This document shows, one piece after another, positions 1 to 5,543 of a DNA stretch of 9,379 nucleotides. A model generated the notes under the pieces. That model ran no database searches, was not told the origin of the DNA, and saw only the letters and a list, made by a program, of their open reading frames with translations. Position 1 is the stretch's first letter. Each line of letters starts with the position of its first letter. The translations under genes and the position numbers were made by a program. Origin of the DNA: Acidobacteriota bacterium (GTDB lineage: Bacteria; Acidobacteriota; Terriglobia; UBA7540). The stretch lies in contig JAKAWN010000270.1 of the NCBI GenBank assembly GCA_021827245.1, forward strand, positions 1 through 9,379, given 5' to 3'.

Positions 1-1
1 G

Positions 2-772
2 CACTGGCTCCTGATTTTTCAGCCGCTCAAATTAAACGACGCATGCGCTCGCACTTTCATCACCGAGTTCCGGCCGGACGCCATCGTGGTGGTCGCGTAC
101 GGACACATCCTGCCACCCTGGATCATTGATCTTCCGGCCTTGGGATGCATCAACCTCCATGCTTCGCTGCTGCCGAAATATCGCGGCGCCGCGCCGATTC
201 CCTGGGCCATCATCAAGGGCGAACGTGAAACCGGAGTGACCAGCATGAAGATCGATCGCGGCATGGATACCGGCGACGTGCTCCTGTCCCGTCACGAGCC
301 GATCCGCGAGGATGATACGGCGGCAACGCTCTCCGACCGCCTGAGCCTCATCGGCGCGGACCTCATGGTCGAAACGCTGCGCAAGCTGGAGGGCGGACAA
401 ACCCGGCCACGGCCCCAGGATTCGCAGCAGAGTAGTTACGCGCCAAGGCTCAAGAAGGAAGACGGATGGATTGACTGGCAGCTTTCGGCGGAAGAGATTT
501 CGCGACGGGTCCGGGGGCTCAATCCCTGGCCGAGCGCGCAAACGAAGTTCCGCCGCAAGACGCTCCACATTTGGAAGGCGACGCCTTTAACCGAAAGTTC
601 CCCGGGCCTTGAGCCGGGAACGCTGCTCCCGGAGGCCCGCCGGTTGACGGTGGCTTGTGGCAGCGGCCTGCTTGTTCTCCATGAGGTCCAGCTCGAAGGG
701 CGAAAGCGGCTGTCGGCTCACGAGTTCATGCAGGGCGCCCGCGTCAAGCCAGGCGAGAAGCTCGAAACCTGA
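2..772 (+). CDS. fmt: Methionyl-tRNA formyltransferase, 3' part (5' end outside window)
   Basis: Transfers a formyl group from 10-formyl-tetrahydrofolate to Met-tRNA(fMet) in the cytoplasm, making initiator tRNA. The frame is open from the first base, so the GTG at 86 is internal and not the start. The visible 256 residues line up with the E. coli enzyme from about its residue 58 to the C-terminus; about 57 N-terminal residues are missing. Visible hallmarks are FQPLKL (residues 6-11 of this part), VVVAYGHILP, the catalytic segment CINLHASLLP with Asn51 and His53 (E. coli Asn108 and His110), RGAAPIPW, and GMDTGD with Asp89 (E. coli Asp146). The C-terminal tRNA-binding barrel is present (IDWQLSAEEISRRVRGLNPWP, then PGTLLPEA). 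It ends 11 nt before rsmB, the usual fmt-rsmB order, so the two are very likely cotranscribed. The identification is secure. Confidence 0.97.
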   Translation, partial: HWLLIFQPLKLNDACARTFITEFRPDAIVVVAYGHILPPWIIDLPALGCINLHASLLPKYRGAAPIPWAIIKGERETGVTSMKIDRGMDTGDVLLSRHEPIREDDTAATLSDRLSLIGADLMVETLRKLEGGQTRPRPQDSQQSSYAPRLKKEDGWIDWQLSAEEISRRVRGLNPWPSAQTKFRRKTLHIWKATPLTESSPGLEPGTLLPEARRLTVACGSGLLVLHEVQLEGRKRLSAHEFMQGARVKPGEKLET

Positions 773-783
773 GCGAGGACACG

Positions 784-2118
784 GTGCCCATTTCACCCGC
801 TCGGAAGCTGGCCTTTGAAACCCTCCTGAAAATTGAGCGCGGCCGCGGGTTTGCTCTGGACTTACTCCAGGCCGCTCGGGCGCAGCCGCTGAAAGACGCC
901 GACAGGCGGCTGGCGACCGAGGTCGTCATGGGGACGCTTCGCTGGCGAGGGGAACTGGATTTCCAACTCGAAAGTCTGTCCCAAAGAGGGCCGGCTACAC
1001 TTGACATCGAGGTTTTGACCGCCCTGCGCATGGCCCTCTATCAGATTCGGTTCCTCAGCAAGGTTCCCGCCTCGGCCGCGGTCAACGAAGCCGTTGAGCT
1101 GGCCAAACAAGCTGGAAAGCGCAGCGCCGCGGGTCTGGTCAATGCCGTTCTGCGCAAATGCCGTCCGATCGAGTTGGGGCTGGCGAGCGCGGAGGCGAAG
1201 CAGGCGGCCAGGCGGGCGCACCCGGCGTGGCTGCTCGCACGCTGGGAGCGATCCTACGGCCGCGCCGCCGCCAACGCCCTGGCCTGGGCCGCCCTTCAAA
1301 CCCCTCCCACTACACTTCGCGCGCGCGGGGGCCTTGAGGACGTCCCGCTCATCCAAAAGGAACTTGACTCGCATGGAGTCCGAACCAGGGTGGGAAGGTA
1401 TAGCCCAACGGCGCTCGTGGTGGAGTCGGGCCGCTTCGCAGAATCGCGCGGGCTTTTTCAGGACCGGGTTGTGATTCAGGAGGAAGCGTCGCAGTTGATC
1501 GCCGGGCTCCTGGCGGCGCAGCCTGGGCAAAGGGTGTTGGACATTGCCGCCGCGCCCGGCATCAAAACCAGCCAAATCGCCGCGGCAATGGGGCATGGTT
1601 TCCTGGTGGGGGCGGATCGCAGCGCGCGCCGCCTTCGGACGATGACGCGGTTGTGGCCGCAGATTTCACGGTTCAGCTCCCCACTGCATTTGGTGCGACT
1701 CGATGCAAGGCGGACACTGCCGTTGACTGGCGGCTTTGACAGGATCCTGGCGGATGTTCCGTGTTCAGGGACCGGTACGCTCGCCCGCAACCCCGAGATC
1801 AAGTGGCGGATTCAGGAGTTAGACTTCAAGAGATTGGCGCGCGCACAGGCCGCTATATTGCAAAACGGCTTGCGGTTGCTCGCGCCCGGCGGAAGGCTGG
1901 TCTATGCAACCTGCTCGCTGGAAGCGGAGGAAAACGAAGCGGTGGTGGAGAGCGTGATGTCAGAAGCCTCTGATTTCCGGCGGAAAGAACGAGCGGAGCT
2001 GGTGAAAGAGTTCCCATCTCTCGCGACCCTGTTTGACTCGTCCGGTACCTTTCGGACTCGGCCCGATTTGCATGGCACGGACGGCTTTTTCGCTGCCCTC
2101 ATCGTGCGGGAGCGCTAG
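784..2118 (+). CDS. rsmB: 16S rRNA (cytosine-967-C5)-methyltransferase RsmB
   Basis: Methylates C5 of cytosine 967 (E. coli numbering) in 16S rRNA using S-adenosylmethionine. The product has 444 residues, close to the family norm of about 430. Residues 1 to about 130 form the NusB-like RNA-binding domain (ARKLAFETLLKIERGRGFA, then VNEAVELAKQAGKRSAAGLVNAVLR). The Rossmann methyltransferase domain follows: SAM motif I is VLDIAAAPGIKTSQIA (Asp253 to Gly259), motif IV is DVPCSGTGTLARNPEIKW with Cys327, and motif VI is YATCSLEAEENE with the nucleophile Cys377. Both catalytic cysteines are present. Motif I reads AAAPGIKT where CAAPGGKT is common, a mild variation. The start is GTG at 784, with GAGGA at 775-779 just upstream and 11 nt after the fmt stop. 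No clear terminator follows; a weak hairpin (TTTGT...ACAAA, about 2159-2181) lacks a U-tract. Confidence 0.96.
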   Translation: MPISPARKLAFETLLKIERGRGFALDLLQAARAQPLKDADRRLATEVVMGTLRWRGELDFQLESLSQRGPATLDIEVLTALRMALYQIRFLSKVPASAAVNEAVELAKQAGKRSAAGLVNAVLRKCRPIELGLASAEAKQAARRAHPAWLLARWERSYGRAAANALAWAALQTPPTTLRARGGLEDVPLIQKELDSHGVRTRVGRYSPTALVVESGRFAESRGLFQDRVVIQEEASQLIAGLLAAQPGQRVLDIAAAPGIKTSQIAAAMGHGFLVGADRSARRLRTMTRLWPQISRFSSPLHLVRLDARRTLPLTGGFDRILADVPCSGTGTLARNPEIKWRIQELDFKRLARAQAAILQNGLRLLAPGGRLVYATCSLEAEENEAVVESVMSEASDFRRKERAELVKEFPSLATLFDSSGTFRTRPDLHGTDGFFAALIVRER

Positions 2119-2302
2119 AATCCAGAGGCGGGTTGGAGGCTTTGTTCCATGCCCCGAATTTGTAGCGGCGTTTGCCACAAAGGGTAAAAGCAAGCAAGTT
2201 GCTCGCCTGTCCGTGCGGCTGTGTTCGATCAAATTAAAAGGCGCGCAAAACAGCGACGCGAACTTCTGGCCGTGCTAAGATGGCATCGGGAGATAGGCGC
2301 TT

Positions 2303-2854
2303 ATGGATCTGAGCGGAAAAAAGATCGCGGTGCTCGTGGCCGACCAATATCAGGAGCTCGAAGTTTGGTACCCGTTGCTGCGCTTTCTCGAGGATGGGGC
2401 CGAAACGATTGCGGTGGGGGCCGAGGGCGGCCGAACCTATTCCAGCAAAAAAGGATATCCCGTAACGGCTGACAAATCGGTGAAGGAGATTCGCGCCGAG
2501 GATTTTGACGCGGTGGTGATCCCGGGAGGCTGGGCGCCGGATTTCCTGCGCCAGGATGATCGGATGGTCAAGTTTGTCCGGGACATGGACCGGGCGGGAA
2601 AGGTCGTGGCGGCCATCTGCCATGCCGGGTGGCTGCTCTGTTCCGCCGACATTGTCCGAGGGCGCAAGGCAACTTGCTTCCAGGCCATCAAGGACGATAT
2701 GAGGCACGCGGGTGCAAATTATGTGGACGAAGAAGTGGTCGTGGACGGGAATCTGATTACCTCGCGCAAGCCCACCGATTTGCCGGCCTTCTGTCGGGAG
2801 ATCGGCAAGGCGTTGGCAGCTCAAGCTCAGGGACGACAGGCGGCAAGAGCCTGA
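2303..2854 (+). CDS. DJ-1/PfpI family protein (YhbO/PfpI-like)
   Basis: A 183-residue single-domain protein of the DJ-1/PfpI superfamily, resembling E. coli YhbO and archaeal PfpI along its whole length. Members have been described as cysteine peptidases, glyoxalases or protein deglycases that protect against reactive carbonyls; sequence alone does not decide between these. Seen: an N-terminal Rossmann-like strand (KKIAVLVADQYQELE) with the conserved acidic Glu20, the VVIPGGWAPDFLR loop, and the nucleophile elbow AAICHAGWLL with Cys106-His107. The family C-terminal signature EEVVVDGNLITSRKPTDLPAF follows. CHAG replaces the commoner CHGP, a variant I believe occurs in other bacterial members. 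ATG at 2303 has GGGAG at 2288-2292. A possible extended -10 (TGCTAAGAT, 2273-2281) lies just upstream but would leave almost no leader. The downstream ThuA-like gene begins 81 nt later with no terminator between, so cotranscription is likely. Confidence 0.92.
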   Translation: MDLSGKKIAVLVADQYQELEVWYPLLRFLEDGAETIAVGAEGGRTYSSKKGYPVTADKSVKEIRAEDFDAVVIPGGWAPDFLRQDDRMVKFVRDMDRAGKVVAAICHAGWLLCSADIVRGRKATCFQAIKDDMRHAGANYVDEEVVVDGNLITSRKPTDLPAFCREIGKALAAQAQGRQAARA

Positions 2855-2935
2855 GCAATGAATCGTTGTCGGGGGCAATCGGCGAGCGGTGGCGGATAAG
2901 TTCATCGCCACTCCATCTCATCAAGAGGAGTCAAA

Positions 2936-3709
2936 ATGCGCCATCGGAGAGTGGTTCTGCTGTGGGCGGCCACCGTCGCCATTCTAGGTTCGGGCTTTTT
3001 GTCAGCTCCGGCTTTTGGCAAGCCGAAGCGCAAGGGCAGGCTGCTTTATTTCACGCTGTCGGCCGGGTATAAGCACGCGAGCGTCGCTCCTTCGCGGGCG
3101 ATTGTGAAGGAAATCGGAGAAAAATCGGGTGCCTTTGACACGACGGTCACTAAAGACGTGGCCGTCTTCACAAAGGAAAACCTGAAAAAATACGACGCGA
3201 TCATGTTTTTCACGACCGGCGAACTGCCGATGACCGAAGCTGAGAAGAAGGCTTTCATTGACTTTGTGAGGTCGGGTCACGGGTTTGTCGGCGTCCACAG
3301 CGCCACGGACACTTTCTATGAGTGGAAGGATTATCTCGAATTGATCGGAGGCTATTTCAACGATCACCCCTGGCACCAGGAAGTGACCGTTGACGTGGTG
3401 GACCCTTCCAATCCGATCGTCAGCTTCCTGGGCAAATCATTCCAGATTGACGATGAGATTTACCAGATTGCGGACTTCAAGTATAAAACCTCTCATGTTC
3501 TGCTGCGGCTGGACCCGAAATCGGTGGATTTGCACAAGCCAGGGGTCCACTATCGGTTTTACGGCTGGCCCTTGGCTTGGACTCGCCGGTACGGCAAGGG
3601 CCGCGTTTTTTACACGGCGCTGGGCCATCGGGTGGCGGTCTGGAACGATCCGCGCTACCAGCGATTGCTCCTCAACGGAATCAAATGGGCGATGGGTATG
3701 AGCAAGTAG
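2936..3709 (+). CDS. Exported ThuA-like domain protein
   Basis: A 257-residue protein of the ThuA-like (trehalose utilisation) family, which has a class I glutamine-amidotransferase-like fold. The biochemical function of the exported members is poorly known; links to carbohydrate metabolism rest mainly on rhizobial ThuA and on gene context. Residues 1-28 look like a signal peptide: RHRR, a hydrophobic run VVLLWAATVAILGSGFL, then SAPAFG with likely cleavage after Ala26 or Gly28. The mature domain shows GRLLYFTLSAGYKHASV, FTTGELPMTEAEKKAF, GFVGVHSATDTFYEW (119-130), LIGGYFNDHPWH (136-147), QIDDEIYQ (170-177) and GRVFYTALGH (222-231), all typical of this family. The start is fixed by GAGGAG at 2925-2930, 5 nt before ATG. 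A 6-bp hairpin (GTGGCG 2889-2894 with CGCCAC 2906-2911) sits in the short leader. A terminator follows at about 3855. Confidence 0.9.
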   Translation: MRHRRVVLLWAATVAILGSGFLSAPAFGKPKRKGRLLYFTLSAGYKHASVAPSRAIVKEIGEKSGAFDTTVTKDVAVFTKENLKKYDAIMFFTTGELPMTEAEKKAFIDFVRSGHGFVGVHSATDTFYEWKDYLELIGGYFNDHPWHQEVTVDVVDPSNPIVSFLGKSFQIDDEIYQIADFKYKTSHVLLRLDPKSVDLHKPGVHYRFYGWPLAWTRRYGKGRVFYTALGHRVAVWNDPRYQRLLLNGIKWAMGMSK

Positions 3710-3826
3710 TGTCCTGAGTCAGAAGTTCGCTGAATAACTAAAAAGCCTGTTTCACGCAAAGGCGCTAAGACCGCAAAGGAATTGCGGACGGCCAGGAATT
3801 ATTCACCTTTCTTAAGACTCAGGACA
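3710..3826. repeat. 117-bp element bounded by 11-bp perfect inverted repeats
   Basis: The arms TGTCCTGAGTC (3710-3720) and GACTCAGGACA (3816-3826) are exact reverse complements. The left arm begins one base after the ThuA-like gene's stop codon. Inside, three imperfect tandem units (CGCAAAGG 3755-3762, CGCTAAGA 3763-3770, CCGCAAAGG 3771-3779) resemble the CGCAAAG-type tandem motif I recall from intergenic regions of many environmental bacteria. No ORF is inside. This layout fits a small non-autonomous mobile or palindromic repeat element, but only one copy is visible here and no target-site duplication is evident. Confidence 0.5.
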
Positions 3827-3847
3827 TTAGGAACTTCCTGATATTCT

Positions 3848-3874
3848 GCCCCCGAGGGGCCGAGTCCCTTTTTT
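3848..3874 (+). terminator. Probable intrinsic terminator after the ThuA-like gene
   Basis: AGGGG (3855-3859), loop CCGAG, TCCCT (3865-3869) runs straight into six T (3869-3874). An alternative short hairpin GCCCC-CGA-GGGGC (3848-3860) overlaps it. The stem is only 5 bp with a G-U closing pair, so strength is moderate. It sits about 140 nt after the ThuA-like stop and immediately before the next promoter. Confidence 0.55.
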
Positions 3875-3875
3875 C

Positions 3876-3904
3876 TTGACAACGTCATTACCCGTTTGTA
3901 TCAA
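3876..3904 (+). promoter_or_regulatory. Sigma70-type promoter for the M-box/Mg2+ operon
   Basis: A perfect -35 TTGACA (3876-3881), a 17-nt spacer and a -10 TATCAA (3899-3904, four of six consensus bases). Transcription would start near 3911, about 50 nt before the riboswitch aptamer. The position between a terminator and the aptamer is what is expected for this leader. Confidence 0.65.
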
Positions 3905-3960
3905 AAGAAATGCAAAAGCAGTGAGGGATAGGAGGGCAACAGGCCGAATCTCGAGATAGC

Positions 3961-4130
3961 GAAGCGACCTCGTTAGGCGAGGTTACCACGCAAACACAAG
4001 CCACTGCCCGGAAACTCGGAGACGGGCCAACGGGTGGAGCAGGCATCGTCGGATTAAGGCGTTACCTAAGGTGGCTGTTCTCAGAAAGGAAACTACGTTG
4101 TGTGGAGCCGAAGCTCACACCAGGAGGCAT
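3961..4130 (+). promoter_or_regulatory. M-box (ykoK leader) Mg2+ riboswitch
   Basis: M-box RNAs fold around several Mg2+ ions and lower expression of Mg2+ uptake genes when Mg2+ is plentiful. The conserved core is visible in order: GTTAGGCGAGG (3972-3982), then AAGCCACTGCCCGGAAAC (3998-4015), GCCAACGGGTGGAGCAGGC (4026-4044), GATTAAGGCG (4052-4061) and CTAAGGTGGCTG (4067-4078). B. subtilis counterparts are GUUAGGUGAGGCU, GCUGCCCAGAAA, GCCAAUGGGUCAACAG and AUAAGGUGA. Long-range pairings also match: CCACGCAA (3986-3993) with TTGTGTGG (4098-4105) as P2, and GCCAC (4000-4004) with GTGGC (4071-4075). CCTC (3968-3971) with GAGG (4124-4127) could form part of P1. It lies upstream of an MgtE-like gene and an Nramp-like gene, both Mg2+-related. 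Exact outer limits are approximate. Confidence 0.9.
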
Positions 4131-4167
4131 GGGGCCCGTGGGACGATGACCCGGGCCAAAGTAAAAG

Positions 4168-4201
4168 CCCCGTGGCCGCTGCTCGGCCGACGGGGTTTTT
4201 T
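4168..4201 (+). terminator. Intrinsic terminator of the M-box expression platform
   Basis: CCCCGTGGCCG (4168-4178), loop CTGCT, then CGGCC (4184-4188), one bulged G, ACGGGG (4190-4195), followed by TTTTTT (4196-4201). This is an 11-bp G+C-rich stem and a strong terminator, placed after the aptamer and 83 nt before the first ORF, so it should abort the operon transcript when it forms. A competing pairing, CATGGGGC (4128-4135) with GCCCCGTG (4167-4174), would use up its 5' arm and is a candidate antiterminator. The hairpin GGCCCG (4133-4138) with CGGGCC (4152-4157) would in turn block that antiterminator. Confidence 0.85.
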
Positions 4202-4284
4202 GTTGAGCCAGGAAGCGCCTCGTGCTGGGCTGAGAAACAAAATCGGAAGGCGACGCACGCGTTTCTAACCTGGGTGAGGATCTC

Positions 4285-5526
4285 ATGATTTATTTTACAG
4301 AACTTGAACGCTTGCCCATGTTTGATGTTAAGGGCGAATACCTGGGGCGACTGACGGATCTCATCGTTGACCCAGGCCGCAATTCGCTGCGGGTTGCGTC
4401 GTACTTGGTCAGGACGCCGGCTAACGCCCTGCTTTGCATCACGCACGAGCAGGTGCAGGCGATCTCTGTGAGAGCCGGGCAAACGTCCGTTCCCAAGAGC
4501 GAGATCCGTTGTTATTCGCCTGACGAGGGACTTCTGCACCTGAAGAAAGACGTTCTCGACCAGCAAGTGATTGACGTCAATAATCGCAAGGTTGTCCGGG
4601 TGAACGACGTGGACTTGGACATCGTTCCGACTGACGGCCACACGGACCTGCGGATTCTTGCCGTCAATGTAGGCGCGGCCGCGGCGGTAAGGCGGCTCCT
4701 GCAAGGGCTGACGGCAAAACACACGTTACGACGGATTTCAGAACTATTCCCCTCCAAGAGTATTCGATGGGAGTTCGTCAATCTCATCGAGCCCGACCCG
4801 GCTCGACGCCTAAAGCTCAAACTGTCGTCCGATCGCCTGGCCAAGCTTCATCCCGCAGATTTGGCCGACATCCTCGAACAATTGAGCCGGGATGAGCAGC
4901 GGGCAGTCATCGAGACCTTGGATGAGGAAACGGCAGCCCAAGTGATTTCCGAAATTCCCGCTCAACTGCAGGCGGCGATCGTGGAGAGCATCGGCCGCCA
5001 TAAGGCTGCCGACATCGTCGAAGAAATGCCGCCCGATGAGGCCGCCGACCTCCTCCATGAGCTGCCGCCGGAGACATCCGCGGAGCTTTTGGCCGACATG
5101 GGGAAGGAAGAAGCGACGGAGGTCAAGGAGCTGCTGGGTTTTGAGGAAAATACCGCTGGCGCGCTGATGAACACCGAGTACGTCGTGGTGGGAGAAACGG
5201 CGACGGTTGGAGGCCTCATTGAGATCCTCAGGCATTTCGAGGGAAGGCTCGAATCCCTCCACGAGGTTTATCTGATCAATTCCGAAGCGGCGCTCCTTGG
5301 CGCCGTGCCGCTGGCGCGCATTCTACTGGCGAGCAGTGAAACCCAGCTCCTACCGCTGGCGAAGGAACCGCTGACCCACGTTCCGGCTCACGCCGATGCC
5401 AAAACCGTCGTGGACTTGTTCCATAAGTACAATCTTCTCACTTTGCCCGTGGTGGACGATCACCATCGCCTCATCGGCGTGATCACCGCGGACGATGTTC
5501 TCGAGCTTGTCGTGGAACGCCACTGA
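4285..5526 (+). CDS. PRC-barrel / MgtE N-terminal / CBS-pair protein lacking a transporter domain
   Basis: A 413-residue soluble protein, probably a cytoplasmic Mg2+-responsive regulator. Domains in order: a PRC-barrel-like segment at about 4-80 (MFDVKGEYLGRLTDLIVDPG), a second at about 86-165 (VLDQQVIDVNNRKVVRVNDVDL), and an MgtE intracellular N-domain at about 186-290 (LHPADLADILEQL, VISEIPAQLQAAIVESI, ADIVEEMPPDEAADLL). A CBS pair follows at about 295-413 (NTAGALMNTEYVVV and LTLPVVDDHHRLIGVITADDVLELV). In canonical MgtE channels, the N and CBS domains bind Mg2+ and gate a C-terminal five-helix pore; here the protein ends after CBS2, with no hydrophobic segment. The start at 4285 has GGTGAGGA (4273-4280) upstream and keeps the whole PRC fold. 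The next gene, an Nramp-like transporter, starts 17 nt after its stop. I infer it senses Mg2+ and modulates that transporter in trans. Confidence 0.9.
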   Translation: MIYFTELERLPMFDVKGEYLGRLTDLIVDPGRNSLRVASYLVRTPANALLCITHEQVQAISVRAGQTSVPKSEIRCYSPDEGLLHLKKDVLDQQVIDVNNRKVVRVNDVDLDIVPTDGHTDLRILAVNVGAAAAVRRLLQGLTAKHTLRRISELFPSKSIRWEFVNLIEPDPARRLKLKLSSDRLAKLHPADLADILEQLSRDEQRAVIETLDEETAAQVISEIPAQLQAAIVESIGRHKAADIVEEMPPDEAADLLHELPPETSAELLADMGKEEATEVKELLGFEENTAGALMNTEYVVVGETATVGGLIEILRHFEGRLESLHEVYLINSEAALLGAVPLARILLASSETQLLPLAKEPLTHVPAHADAKTVVDLFHKYNLLTLPVVDDHHRLIGVITADDVLELVVERH

Positions 5527-5543
5527 AAGCCGCCACCTCCGCT

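Noticed and set aside
86..772. GTG at 86 as the fmt start
   Set aside because: The frame is open to base 2 and the upstream residues (FQPLKL...FRPDA) match Fmt; the true start is outside the window.
862..1596. Long antisense ORF opposite rsmB, and similar ones opposite the MgtE-like and transporter genes
   Set aside because: Arg/Gly/Pro-rich shadows of well-identified genes on the plus strand in G+C-rich DNA.
4071..4268. Small ORFs within 4062-4288
   Set aside because: They lie inside the M-box aptamer and its terminator; the RNA structure explains the sequence and the translations look random.
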